A stretch of DNA of 64,000 bases from Enterococcus sp. BWR-S5 (GCF_016745255.1 NZ_JADOEQ010000001.1:186001-250000); one strand, 5' to 3'. Numbered from the stretch's first letter, positions 39,596-48,721 are shown. The notes: a model not told the origin generated them from the sequence alone. Numbers and translations: made by a program.

Positions 39596-40673
39596 GCTCT
39601 TGACCTCCATAGAAATAGACATGCAGCGGTAACGGTGTGATTTCCTGTTTTTCCCATGCGCTGACTAAGGGTAAGATGCCCGATTTTTGTTTAAATAGTA
39701 CAATACCGCAGTCACCGCCGCCTGCACCGGATGATTTTGCAGCGCCACCAAATTGTTCCGCTAAATCACAAAGCTTCTTCAAGGCAGGGGTTTCAATGAT
39801 TACACCTGTCAAATCCGTGAGTTGAAGCAGCAGCTCACGGTTCTTTCTTAATGCTGTCTGGATCGTGCGGATATCATTTGTTTTGAAGCCGTGAATCATT
39901 TGATTGACACAGACTTTACTTTCAGCCAGAAAGGATTGATAGGACAGTTCTTTATTCCCTTTTGACTGATGGACCTGATCCACTAAATCTGAAGTGGAAG
40001 CGGGGCTCCCTGTCCAGCCAATCAGAAGCCTTAACTGTTTTGGTACGGGAAGCGGCTCAATCATTAGGCTCGGCCAATCACTGTTTAACAGCTGATGTAG
40101 TGTCAGATGATTTAATTGTTCCTTGACCCATGGATGATTGAAGGTGGAGAAGGCAATCCAACCCCCATAACAGCTGGCAGCAATATCACCACATGAACCA
40201 TTTCCTTGTACCGCCAAATGGGCAAGTGCGGACAGCTTGAATATTTTCTCGTTGTCTAATTCTAAGTGATAAAATTCGTTCAGTGCTTTTACTGTAGCGA
40301 CTGTGACAGCACCACTTGAACCGAGACCGTATTTTCGTCCATTGGCATTATCCAATTCACTTGTCACCTTCAGATGATAAAAGGAAAGCGGAGCTCCCTG
40401 CTCCTGTGCATATTTTTCTGTCAGGCGGATGGCTTCCAAAATATAGTGGAATGGATTCTCACGGATATCTAGTACGAGCTCATTATTCTTTCTTGTCCAG
40501 CGTACAGGAATCGAACGATATTGCTCTGACTGAATACTGCCTTCGCCTTGTGCTTTTTCAAGAGTGACTGTAACGAATTGATCGACAGCCACAATCACAG
40601 CTGGATGTCCCGGTTCAACGACTGCGTATTCTCCTGAAATAAACAGCTTGCCGGGTGCAGAAATTTCAATCAT
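39576..40673 (-). CDS. pmk: Phosphomevalonate kinase
   Basis: A 365-residue GHMP kinase phosphorylating mevalonate-5-phosphate. N-terminal [23 protein letters not shown] loop [17 protein letters not shown], and C-terminal [15 protein letters not shown] are the three GHMP motifs. It overlaps mvaD by 8 bases. The long, divergent sequence relative to MvK is normal for this family. Confidence 0.96.
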   Translation of the reverse strand: MIEISAPGKLFISGEYAVVEPGHPAVIVAVDQFVTVTLEKAQGEGSIQSEQYRSIPVRWTRKNNELVLDIRENPFHYILEAIRLTEKYAQEQGAPLSFYHLKVTSELDNANGRKYGLGSSGAVTVATVKALNEFYHLELDNEKIFKLSALAHLAVQGNGSCGDIAASCYGGWIAFSTFNHPWVKEQLNHLTLHQLLNSDWPSLMIEPLPVPKQLRLLIGWTGSPASTSDLVDQVHQSKGNKELSYQSFLAESKVCVNQMIHGFKTNDIRTIQTALRKNRELLLQLTDLTGVIIETPALKKLCDLAEQFGGAAKSSGAGGGDCGIVLFKQKSGILPLVSAWEKQEITPLPLHVYFYGGQEHEESKR

Positions 40674-41667
40674 ATGTCAACGACCTTTCTGAATCAAGTA
40701 TCTCTATCCCAGGTCCCGCATGTGCCAAGACCAATTGATTCTCGTTAAATTCCTCAGCAAACCGAGCTGTTAGTCTGTCAGCATCCTTTTTTTGCACAAG
40801 GACTTTGACATTAGGACCGGCATCCATGGTGAAGTAGCAAGGGATGCCTTCTAACCGACAGGCTCGAACGAGATTCATGGCTTTTAGACTGTCTGGAGAC
40901 CAATAGGTAAATGGCGGCGTTGCGCCAAGTGTCGTAGCATGCATACGCAGGGCATTCGATTCAGCTGTTTCTCCTAGCAAGGTAAAATCCTTTGTTGCGA
41001 TTGCTTGCTTTGCGCTCACTAAATCATCTGCAACAGCTGTCAGCCAGCCTTCATAAAAAACAGAAGTTTCGACTGTTCGCTTCATGCCGTCTCTGCTGGA
41101 TACATCCTTTTGTGCATCATCAACTAAAATAAATAGCATTGCCAACTCCTGTTCCCAAGAATCGGAAGGGATTTGAACAGCGTAGGAGGTAGTGTCTGAA
41201 TCGCCTTTCTGCCATTCAGAAAAGCCACCAAAAATACTACGACAGGCAGAACCGGAGCCTCTTCGTGCCAACATAGAAAGCTCTGTAGGTGAGAGTGACA
41301 GGTCTAACGCTGCACTGCAAGCCCCCGCTAAAGCAGCTAATCCGCTGGCAGAGGATGCCAGACCTGCAGCTGTTGGAACAAAATTGTTGCTTGTTATTTC
41401 TGCAAATTGCGGAACGTCGTATTTATGACGAATAAGATCGAGAAAACTGCTGACCTTCTTTGTCTGTTTTTCGTTCTGCAGTTGACCGTCTAAGTAAAAG
41501 CGGTCAGCTGTAAGCTCTGAAGTAAACCGTACACTGGTTTCAGTATAGAAAGCATCCAATGTTAAGGAAAGACTGCTATTCATGGGCAAAATCAACTGTT
41601 CATCCTGTTTTCCCCAGTATTTAATTAGTGCGATATTGGTATAAGCTCTCGCTGCTCCTATGCTCAT
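40666..41667 (-). CDS. mvaD: Diphosphomevalonate decarboxylase
   Basis: A 333-residue GHMP-fold enzyme making isopentenyl diphosphate from mevalonate diphosphate. Diagnostic AYTNIALIKYWGK at the N-terminus, PTAAGLASSASGLAALA for phosphate binding, and the catalytic Asp in TMDAGPNVKVL. Start at 41667 follows TTGGAGG, overlapping the mvk stop by 4 bases (ATGA). Confidence 0.97.
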   Translation of the reverse strand: MSIGAARAYTNIALIKYWGKQDEQLILPMNSSLSLTLDAFYTETSVRFTSELTADRFYLDGQLQNEKQTKKVSSFLDLIRHKYDVPQFAEITSNNFVPTAAGLASSASGLAALAGACSAALDLSLSPTELSMLARRGSGSACRSIFGGFSEWQKGDSDTTSYAVQIPSDSWEQELAMLFILVDDAQKDVSSRDGMKRTVETSVFYEGWLTAVADDLVSAKQAIATKDFTLLGETAESNALRMHATTLGATPPFTYWSPDSLKAMNLVRACRLEGIPCYFTMDAGPNVKVLVQKKDADRLTARFAEEFNENQLVLAHAGPGIEILDSERSLTYD

Positions 41668-42605
41668 GCTTGTGCCTCCAATGTCTGAATCCAAGTACTT
41701 ACTGCACCGGAAGTTTCAAGTGCAGCTGCAATTTTTTGTGCAGAAAAAGAAGAATCTGCTAGAGCAATCACACAGCCGCCGCGACCGCCGCCTGTCAGCT
41801 TTGCGCCTAGTGCGCCGGCATCATTTGCCGCTGCGATTAATTTCTCAATCATCGGATGGCTGACAGTTAGCTCAGTGAGAAGCTGCTGTGCTTGCTTCAT
41901 AATACGGCCAAGCTCTTGCGTATTATTGGCTAAAATCACTTTCTTGCTCTTTCGTGTAAGCTGTCCTAGTGCTGTGATTTTTGCACTGGTGTCGTGTTTG
42001 TTTGTTTCGAATAGGTGGGCGACATCCTTTACAGCTGCTCGTGTCTGCCCTTTGATTCCTGTATCTGCGACAACCAACCAAGTATCGCTCATATCCATTG
42101 GAAAGGTTTGTAAAGCGTCACCTTTGATAAAGAAAATTGGCTGTTTTCCACTGGTAGCTGCAGCATCAATCCCGCTTGGGTTTCCGTGGGCTATCTTTTC
42201 CGCTTTGCTCACTAAGTGTGCTAACTCTTCCTCGGAATAGGAGTAGTTGTAATAGTCAAAGAGACTGCGAATGACTGAAACAGCAACCGCAGCACTAGAA
42301 CCCATGCCCCGTTCAGGAGGAATTGTACTGGTAATTGTCAAAGAAAAGTCTTCCTCTTTCTTTAAAAATGCCAGCGTTTGTAAAATACTTTCTTTTATAT
42401 TATGAAGCTGCTTAGGTGCATCTGCCAGCTTGCCGGAGAAATACGTGCAATTTATCTGCATTTCTTCTGCGGGCACAGCAACAGTAGTCACAGCAGCGGC
42501 GTGAAAGGGAAAGGCAATAGCCGGCTCTCCATAGACAACGGAATGTTCACCAATGAGGATGATTTTTCCTGTGGCATGGCCAATCCCTGAATGAGTGTTT
42601 TTCAT
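41664..42605 (-). CDS. mvk: Mevalonate kinase
   Basis: A 313-residue GHMP kinase. ATGKIILIGEHSVVYGEPA at the N-terminus, PPERGMGSSAAVAVSVI as ATP loop, and KLTGGGRGGCVIAL at the C-terminus. First of the four enzyme genes (mvk-mvaD-pmk-fni) that convert mevalonate to IPP/DMAPP. The start at 42605 is preferred (AAAAGGA eight bases upstream). The TctA-like gene ends only 18 bases upstream, suggesting one transcript. Confidence 0.97.
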   Translation of the reverse strand: MKNTHSGIGHATGKIILIGEHSVVYGEPAIAFPFHAAAVTTVAVPAEEMQINCTYFSGKLADAPKQLHNIKESILQTLAFLKKEEDFSLTITSTIPPERGMGSSAAVAVSVIRSLFDYYNYSYSEEELAHLVSKAEKIAHGNPSGIDAAATSGKQPIFFIKGDALQTFPMDMSDTWLVVADTGIKGQTRAAVKDVAHLFETNKHDTSAKITALGQLTRKSKKVILANNTQELGRIMKQAQQLLTELTVSHPMIEKLIAAANDAGALGAKLTGGGRGGCVIALADSSFSAQKIAAALETSGAVSTWIQTLEAQA

Positions 42606-42623
42606 TTTATACATCCTTTTATA

Positions 42624-43979
42624 TCAAAATAATAAATGAGCGGTAATCCAAGGAGCCGCATAGAGTATCATAAACTGAACGCCATAGTTCACGCCCATAG
42701 TGTTTAGCGTGCCGCAGACGATTCCAACAAGGAGCACACCGAAAATATTGATAAGTCCGGCATCCATATAAGCCAGTAGAAGAATGAACCCGATGAATAG
42801 TCCTAAGATTGCTTCATGGGGGATTTTCTTCAAGACAAAGGCAGTCATCTGCTGCGCATATTTCATCGCGATAAAGTACGTAACAATCGATGTAATCACT
42901 GCGGCTAATAAAATAGAAAAAATAAATTCACTTCGAGATAGCAGGTGATGAATATTATTGTCTAATGTAAAGACAGGCGGCGCGTTAAACAGAGCATTTG
43001 CCGGACCTACTGCTACCGGAGATAGCGGAATGCCCAGTGCAATCAATGGAATGATTACGCCTGAAAGGTAGGTAGCATGAGAAAGGGCACTCATGGATGT
43101 GATGGCCATACTGGCTTTTTTCACAGGGTCTTTTTCTTTGTTGGCAGTGATTTCACCAAAAAGAATCGTTAATCCTACAGGACTTAAAAAGAAAAGAAAG
43201 TTAGACAACAATGAAACAACCGCACTGGTTCCAGCTTCTTTTTTCGTAACTGTTTTTAGTGGATGTTTTAAGCTGTCTGATTCATTCACTTTTTTGATGG
43301 TGATTTTTTTCTTGTCATGTCGCGGCAACTGATCCCGTTTCTGTTTATTCAACAGGCCTAATAATGAAACAATCAAAGGACCAATGGTGATGCCTAAAAA
43401 GAAAGAAGTTGTTACATTTTTCTCTTGCGGAACGGCACCAATACCCCAGTATAAATAACGTAAGCCTTGAAAAAGAAGGGCCAGTGGAATAATACTTAAT
43501 AAAGCAAATAATTTATTTTTTCCGATAAGAGCCAGAAAAACAGCACCAAATACGAATAGTAATGACGCATAAGCTTTTACGGACTCGGAAAACGGCGCTA
43601 AAATGTTTGCCAGTAAAAGACTGACTGGAATGGCAACTACAGTACCAATAATCGAGCCTGTTGCCATCTTTTTGATACTGGTTGCAGCGAGTCCTTTATC
43701 CTTAAGGAAAAGAGCGTGCTCAATCATCGGTGTGGACATGACACCGCCGGGTAATCCGACAAGAGCCGTTGGGATGGCGTTCATCAGATTCAATGTAATG
43801 ATTGCGGCAATAAAGAATGTCAGAACGACAATCGGTTTCACACCTGAGAGAACCAAGGCTAATGTGACAGGCATCAGGACGGATGTTTCGTCTGTACCGG
43901 GAACAAAGCCGATAAAGGTATAAAGAACAATTGCACCAAAAATGGCCAAGAGCATCTGCAGCAATAAAGAGATATCCAT
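42624..43979 (-). CDS. TctA-like tripartite tricarboxylate transporter permease
   Basis: A 451-residue protein with about eleven to twelve membrane segments. The N-terminal half has FIGFVPGTDETSVLMPVTLA and VGLPGGVMSTPMIEHAL, and the second half repeats this (LIALGIPLSPVAVGPANALF), the internal duplication of TctA-type permeases. A central charged loop (KKITIKKVNESD) is cytoplasmic. No TctC binding protein is present, but a 75-residue membrane protein precedes it. It lies 18 bases before mvk, so it is probably co-transcribed with the mevalonate genes. The substrate is unknown. Confidence 0.8.
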   Translation of the reverse strand: MDISLLLQMLLAIFGAIVLYTFIGFVPGTDETSVLMPVTLALVLSGVKPIVVLTFFIAAIITLNLMNAIPTALVGLPGGVMSTPMIEHALFLKDKGLAATSIKKMATGSIIGTVVAIPVSLLLANILAPFSESVKAYASLLFVFGAVFLALIGKNKLFALLSIIPLALLFQGLRYLYWGIGAVPQEKNVTTSFFLGITIGPLIVSLLGLLNKQKRDQLPRHDKKKITIKKVNESDSLKHPLKTVTKKEAGTSAVVSLLSNFLFFLSPVGLTILFGEITANKEKDPVKKASMAITSMSALSHATYLSGVIIPLIALGIPLSPVAVGPANALFNAPPVFTLDNNIHHLLSRSEFIFSILLAAVITSIVTYFIAMKYAQQMTAFVLKKIPHEAILGLFIGFILLLAYMDAGLINIFGVLLVGIVCGTLNTMGVNYGVQFMILYAAPWITAHLLF

Positions 43980-43981
43980 AG

Positions 43982-44209
43982 CTATTCCTCCTCCTCTTCG
44001 ATAACTGTACGTTTAGGCTTGATTACAAAAGCCGAGAGTAAAAATCCTAGAACAGCACCGCCGAGACCGAAAAACAATTGTTTGGTCTGGTCAGAAGCAG
44101 GGGCAATAAAATAGCCGCCCATGGTAAAAACACTGCATAAAACAATGGCAAGGATTAAATCCTTGATAGTAACGAGATCTCCCCAAATCTCAATAAATTC
44201 TTTCTTCAC
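43982..44209 (-). CDS. Small two-helix membrane protein, partner of the TctA-like permease
   Basis: A 75-residue protein with two hydrophobic segments (IKDLILAIVLCSVFTMGGYF and LFFGLGGAVLGFLLSAFVI) and an acidic tail (EEEEE). It could be the counterpart of the small TctB subunit. The GTG start is supported by AAAGGAG; the longer open frame has no site. It ends two bases before the permease ATG. The 322-base gap upstream holds only a minus-strand terminator and no other gene. Confidence 0.65.
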   Translation of the reverse strand: MKKEFIEIWGDLVTIKDLILAIVLCSVFTMGGYFIAPASDQTKQLFFGLGGAVLGFLLSAFVIKPKRTVIEEEEE

Positions 44210-44351
44210 TTTTTTTCTCCTTTCGATTTGTGAAATAAAAGGATTGTGGCAGAAGCAATCAGCTTTTGAAATTAGATAGACATCAGTTCGCATTTCTTCG
44301 AAGAAGTTCGCGTTAGACGGCCATTATTTCAAGTTTGTGACAGCCAGGCAC

Positions 44352-44400
44352 AAAAAAGAAAGCAGACTTCATAACGTTAGCCATTCGTCTGCATTTTTTT
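44352..44400. terminator. Terminator of the Qnr-like gene (minus strand), possibly bidirectional
   Basis: Stem GCAGAC / GTCTGC (44362-44367 with 44387-44392) with A/T runs on both sides. Confidence 0.6.
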
Positions 44401-44531
44401 ATTTCACAAGTTTAACCTTCATTAGTTTATCGAAAAAGAGAAGGCAAGTAAAATTCTTTTACTCATTTCTAAAGAAAACGTTAAGCCTATCAAGTAGGGA
44501 TTTAACTGGATTTCAAGGATAAAATAACAGG

Positions 44532-45164
44532 CTACTTGAGAATCATTCCCAGTGTTTCGGCAATCGTTAGGGCCTGTTCTGCATTAACAATTATTCCTCG
44601 GAGAGACTCAGGTGAAAGAGCAATCGTATCAAAATGATTTTCTGAAAAATCGAGACCCTTCAAGGGTGTGTTGAACCATTGGCTTTGTGTAAGTTCACAT
44701 TCCTTCATTTTTAGTTGCTGCCAGTTAAGCTCGGAAAACTCAGCTTGCCTTAAACTGGTTTCTTCAAAATGAACAACCTTCATTGTAGACATTGAGAAGG
44801 AGGCGTAATCAAGAATGCAACCACTGAAAAGGCAATCCTTTAAATAGGCTTCAGCAAAATTACAGCCTGTCAGCTTGCACTGACGAAATTCTACTTGATG
44901 GAGTCCTGCACCAATCCACTCAGAATTAGAGAAGTCACAATTTTCAAAGATAACATTGACACATTCGAACTGGCTAAGTCGACTGCCGGGCATCTGTAAT
45001 TTTTTAATTTGGCTTTCTTTAATAAATAAATGGTGGAAATCTGCATAGTTAATCGAAGTATTTTCGATTAAAACAGCTTCAATCATTGCCTCATCTTCAA
45101 ATAGAGGCGTCACCGTTGTTAGTTTCTCCGGTACAATTGGAGTGATTCGTTTCTTTTCTTTCAT
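44532..45164 (-). CDS. Qnr-like pentapeptide-repeat protein
   Basis: A 210-residue right-handed beta-helix protein. Pentapeptide repeats with central Leu/Phe run through most of it (FENCDFSNSEW, GCNFAEAYLKDCLFSGC). The C-terminus PLKGLDFSENHF ... ALTIAETLGMILK closely resembles the end of the E. faecalis chromosomal Qnr (EfsQnr), which is also about 211 residues and lies next to mvk. Such proteins mimic DNA and protect gyrase/topoisomerase IV, lowering fluoroquinolone susceptibility. Activity here is inferred. GAAAGGAAG precedes the ATG. Confidence 0.85.
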   Translation of the reverse strand: MKEKKRITPIVPEKLTTVTPLFEDEAMIEAVLIENTSINYADFHHLFIKESQIKKLQMPGSRLSQFECVNVIFENCDFSNSEWIGAGLHQVEFRQCKLTGCNFAEAYLKDCLFSGCILDYASFSMSTMKVVHFEETSLRQAEFSELNWQQLKMKECELTQSQWFNTPLKGLDFSENHFDTIALSPESLRGIIVNAEQALTIAETLGMILK

Positions 45165-45198
45165 ATATAGGACTTCCTTTCACTGTCAATTCTTCTCT

Positions 45199-45227
45199 AT
45201 TATACTAGAAGAAATTAGTGACAATAA
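45199..45227 (-). promoter_or_regulatory. Promoter of the Qnr-like gene
   Basis: On the minus strand: TTATTG (45227-45222), 17-base spacer, TATAAT (45204-45199), 35 bases before the ATG. Confidence 0.65.
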
Positions 45228-45370
45228 AAGAAAAAGCGGGTTTTAATGTTTCTGTGAGAAAAATGAGGAGAAATATAGGGAGAAGGACTGTATATTATAC
45301 ACTTCTGGTGATTAATTCTGAGCAAAAAGAATTTTTTATGACTTATTATTAGGATAGGATAAGATTTTTC

Positions 45371-45448
45371 TTGATTTTTTAATGTTATGAAGGTAAACTA
45401 TATCCCATAGCAATAAATAATTATTAAATTCTGAGTTTTCAGAAAAAT
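45371..45448 (+). promoter_or_regulatory. oppA promoter region with CodY-like box
   Basis: Best candidate promoter: TTGATT (45371-45376), 17-base spacer, TAAACT (45394-45399). In the leader, AGTTTTCAGAAAAAT (45434-45448) matches the CodY consensus AATTTTCWGAAAATT at 13 of 15 positions. Upstream (45228-45370) I see no gene. A weak candidate target of the downstream guide RNA overlaps the predicted start site (see findings). Confidence 0.5.
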
Positions 45449-45479
45449 TGATGACAGAATTTTTTAGGAGGAAAAGGGA

Positions 45480-47162
45480 ATGAAGTTAAAGAAGTCATTT
45501 GCTTTAGGGACAATCACTTTACTTAGTGTGTCAGTATTAACTGCCTGCGGAGGCGGCGGAGGTTCAACAGACGATTCAAAATCTGCAAGTTCAGAATCTA
45601 CTGGAAAAGCTAGCGGAGAACAAGTCTTTCGTGTAATCGAACAACAGGAAATGCCTAGTGCCGATTTATCAGTAGCGACAGACGTAATCAGCTTTACTGC
45701 ATTGAACAACGTTTATGAAGGGTTATACCGATTAGACTTGGACAACAAAGTAATCACTGCTGGTGCAGCTGAAATGGCTGAAATCAGTGAAGATGGAACA
45801 GTTTACACAGTAAAACTGAATGAAGATTCTAAATGGACTGATGGTGAGCCTGTAAAAGCAGAAGACTATGTATATGGTTGGCAGCGTACAGTTGATCCAG
45901 CGACAGCTTCAGAGTATGGCTACATGTTTGCACCGGTAAAAAATGGTGAGAAAATTGCCAATGGTGAAGCGAAGCCGGAAGAACTTGGAATCAAAGCAGT
46001 TGGTGATTACGAATTGGAAATCACGCTTGAGCAAGCAACACCTTACTTTGATTACCTGTTAGCATTTCCTTCATTCTTCCCACAAAGAAAAGACATTGTG
46101 GAACAATATGGAAAAGAATATGCAGCAACAAGTGAAAACGCAGTATATAACGGACCGTTTGTATTAGACGGATTCGACGGACCAGGTACAGATACTGAAT
46201 GGTCTTATAAGAAAAATGCAGATTACTGGGATGCAGACACTGTTCAACTGGAAGAAGTGAAAGTGAGTGTTGTTAAGGAAGCACCTACTTCATTGAATCT
46301 GTTCCAAGATGGACAAGCAGATGACGTTATTCTAACAGGTGAGCTTGCACAGCAAATGGCAGCTGACCCTGAATATGTTATTCAAAAAGAAGCATCTACA
46401 CAATATTTGGAATTGAACCAAATCGAAGAAGATTCACCATTTAGAAATGAAAACTTAAGAAAAGCAATTTCTTATGCTATCGACCGTGATGCATTGGTTA
46501 CTTCTATTCTTGGTGATGGTTCAGTAGCTCCTAAGGGTCTAGTACCTGCAGATATGTCTACGAACCCTGAAACAGACGCTGACTTTGTAGAAGATGCCGG
46601 CGACGATATCAGCTCTGATGTAGATAAAGCAGCAGAATATTGGGAAAAAGCGAAAAAAGAATTGAAGATTGATTCTCTTGAATTCGACATCCTTTCTTCT
46701 GATACTGATTCTTCTAAGAAAGTAACTGAATATATTCAAGGCGCTATTCAAGAAGCATTGGATGGAGTAAAAGTAACATTGAGTCCTGTACCGTTCTCTG
46801 TACGTCTGGATCGCTCAAATAAGGGTGATTTTGATGTTGTAATGGGCGGCTGGGGTGCTGACTATGTTGATCCAAGTAGCTTCCTTGATTTGTTTATCAC
46901 TGGTAATTCTTATAACCGTGGACGTTACAGCAACAAGGAATATGACGAGTACTTGAAATCTGCATCTACAACAAATGCCAATGATCCTGAAAAACGTTGG
47001 GAAGACATGGTTAATGCAGAAAAAGTTATCACAGGTGAAATGGGTGTCATTCCTCTTTACCAAAAAGCAGAAGGTCATATGCGTTCAGCTAAGGTTAAAG
47101 ATGTTGGCTTCCACCCAGCTGGAGCTCAGTACGATTACAAGTGGACATACGTTTCAGAATAA
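45480..47162 (+). CDS. oppA: Oligopeptide ABC transporter substrate-binding lipoprotein
   Basis: A 560-residue family-5 binding protein. The signal peptide ends in lipobox LTAC (lipid Cys about residue 23), followed by a Gly/Ser-rich linker. The core has FRVIEQQEMPSADLSVATD, KWTDGEPVKAEDYVYGW and a C-terminal half with GGWGADYVDPSSFLDLF. It captures peptides at the cell surface for the OppBCDF pore. TTTAGGAGG precedes the ATG. It is separated from oppB by a hairpin and an antisense gene, so it is probably its own transcription unit, allowing excess binding protein. Confidence 0.95.
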   Translation: MKLKKSFALGTITLLSVSVLTACGGGGGSTDDSKSASSESTGKASGEQVFRVIEQQEMPSADLSVATDVISFTALNNVYEGLYRLDLDNKVITAGAAEMAEISEDGTVYTVKLNEDSKWTDGEPVKAEDYVYGWQRTVDPATASEYGYMFAPVKNGEKIANGEAKPEELGIKAVGDYELEITLEQATPYFDYLLAFPSFFPQRKDIVEQYGKEYAATSENAVYNGPFVLDGFDGPGTDTEWSYKKNADYWDADTVQLEEVKVSVVKEAPTSLNLFQDGQADDVILTGELAQQMAADPEYVIQKEASTQYLELNQIEEDSPFRNENLRKAISYAIDRDALVTSILGDGSVAPKGLVPADMSTNPETDADFVEDAGDDISSDVDKAAEYWEKAKKELKIDSLEFDILSSDTDSSKKVTEYIQGAIQEALDGVKVTLSPVPFSVRLDRSNKGDFDVVMGGWGADYVDPSSFLDLFITGNSYNRGRYSNKEYDEYLKSASTTNANDPEKRWEDMVNAEKVITGEMGVIPLYQKAEGHMRSAKVKDVGFHPAGAQYDYKWTYVSE

Positions 47163-47285
47163 GCTGAAATAGCCGTCTATATAAATTCTGTTAGATTCTT
47201 GAACACACGAAAATTGGCTTTTGAACGTAGTTTAAACAAAGGAAACAATCGTATGTCTCATCTATCTTAATAGGAGTTCTATATA

Positions 47286-47330
47286 GCAAAAGGACCCTTG
47301 CCTTCTTAGGAAAAGGCAACGGTCCTCTTG
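47286..47330. terminator. Hairpin after oppA
   Basis: Stem AGGACC-CTTGCC / GGCAA-GGTCCT (47290-47323), modest T tract. It may terminate oppA and the convergent DUF3899-like gene. Confidence 0.6.
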
Positions 47331-47340
47331 CTATCTTTGC

Positions 47341-47691
47341 TTAGAAAAAGTAAAATAGTAAGGAAACGATAGCTGGAATCAACAACAATCCCCCTGTTTC
47401 AAGCCAGTAAAGCCGGTGGGCGTTGCCGATTTCTGAAAATGGTATGAATTCTTTCGGTTCATTTTTCTTTCTCCACTGAAATGCTTTTTTCATAAAGTAT
47501 TGGAAATTATCGAAGAAGCCTGAGGACATAATCCACATTGCAATTCCGATAATGAGAAAGAAAAGTGAAACGATGAAGAAGGTATCAGATATGGATTGGA
47601 CAGTAACTGATTTTTTTATTAGAAATAGATAGATAAAAATGCCAAAACTGGAGATTATAAATGTGGCCAATGGCCATTTTAATTTTTTCAT
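47341..47691 (-). CDS. DUF3899-like small membrane protein, inserted between oppA and oppB
   Basis: A 116-residue protein with three hydrophobic segments (FIISSFGIFIYLFLI, FFIVSLFFLIIGIAMWIM, and a C-terminal LLLIPAIVSLLFYFF) and a central basic loop, as in DUF3899 proteins. Function unknown. It is transcribed against the opp genes and starts about 90 bases from the oppB start, splitting the classic oppABCDF order. Confidence 0.75.
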   Translation of the reverse strand: MKKLKWPLATFIISSFGIFIYLFLIKKSVTVQSISDTFFIVSLFFLIIGIAMWIMSSGFFDNFQYFMKKAFQWRKKNEPKEFIPFSEIGNAHRLYWLETGGLLLIPAIVSLLFYFF

Positions 47692-47702
47692 GGGTTCTTT
47701 CC

Positions 47703-47731
47703 TTGTCTATATTAGTTTTATTGTCTATACT
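47703..47731 (+). promoter_or_regulatory. oppB promoter
   Basis: TTGTCT (47703-47708), 17-base spacer, TATACT (47726-47731), about 50 bases before the oppB start codon. It supports an oppBCDF transcript separate from oppA. Confidence 0.65.
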
Positions 47732-47779
47732 TTATCGAAAACAGCTGTTGAAGTCAAAAAAATTTCGGAGGTGTCATTC

Positions 47780-48721
47780 TTGAACAGTTTTGGGAAGTAT
47801 TTTCTTAAACGTGTTTTCTTCATGATAATCACATTGTGGTTAATCGCAACACTTACGTTTTTCCTAATGCAATTATTACCAGGTACTCCATATACCAATC
47901 AGGAAAAACTAAGTCCAGAAACAATTGCCATGTTGAACAAACAGTCCGGGCTGGATAAACCGGTCATCGTTCAATACGGAATCTATTTAAAAAATCTTGT
48001 AGTGGGTGATTTTGGGATTTCATTCCAATTTAAAAATCAGCCGGTAGCAAAACTCTTGATTAATCGAATCGGTCCTTCTGTACAATTAGGTGGACAGGCG
48101 ATTATATTCGGTACACTTGTAGGTATCCTATTAGGTATTATCGCAGCAATGCGTCAAAATACTTGGGTGGATACATTGGCAACCTTGCTTGCAATCTTAG
48201 GACGGTCTATTCCGAACTTTGTCTTTGCGGTACTGCTTCAATATGTTTTTGCAATGAAATTGGGTGTACTGCCAATCGCGAAATGGGAAACCTTTGCTTC
48301 TACAATCTTACCAACCATCGCATTAGCGATGAGTCCTATGGCAGATTCGGCCAGGTTTATTCGAACCGAAATGGTTGAGGTCTTACATAGTGATTATGTA
48401 GAGTTAGCGAGAGCGAAAGGATTGAGCCGCTGGCAGGTGGCATTCAGACACGGTTTAAGAAACAGCTTAATCCCGTTGATTACGTTATTGGGACCTTTAG
48501 CTGTCGGATTGATGACAGGTTCTCTTGTAGTTGAAAATATCTTTGCAATCCCTGGTATCGGGGAGCAATTCGTTAAGTCAATCATGACAAACGACTACCC
48601 AACAATTATGGCAGTAACGATTCTTTATTCCACAATGCTGGTTATCGTTATTTTGATTGTTGACTTGCTTTATGGATTAATTGATCCAAGAATTCGTGTA
48701 TCAGGAGGGGAGAATAGCTAA
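47780..48721 (+). CDS. oppB: Oligopeptide ABC transporter permease OppB
   Basis: A 313-residue permease with six membrane segments: N-terminal KYFLKRVFFMIITLWLIATL, and the EAA loop YVELARAKGLSRWQVAFRHGLRN that contacts the ATPases. The TTG start at 47780 is chosen because GGAGG lies nine bases upstream and the N-terminus then matches the family; upstream codons belong to sequence antisense to the DUF3899-like gene. Confidence 0.93.
   Translation: MNSFGKYFLKRVFFMIITLWLIATLTFFLMQLLPGTPYTNQEKLSPETIAMLNKQSGLDKPVIVQYGIYLKNLVVGDFGISFQFKNQPVAKLLINRIGPSVQLGGQAIIFGTLVGILLGIIAAMRQNTWVDTLATLLAILGRSIPNFVFAVLLQYVFAMKLGVLPIAKWETFASTILPTIALAMSPMADSARFIRTEMVEVLHSDYVELARAKGLSRWQVAFRHGLRNSLIPLITLLGPLAVGLMTGSLVVENIFAIPGIGEQFVKSIMTNDYPTIMAVTILYSTMLVIVILIVDLLYGLIDPRIRVSGGENS

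Noticed and set aside
45217-45225. A 9-base match (TCACTAATT) between the RNA region after tldR and the promoter of the Qnr-like gene.
   Set aside because: It lies in the middle of the presumed scaffold, not at its 3' end, and AT-rich 9-mers recur by chance.
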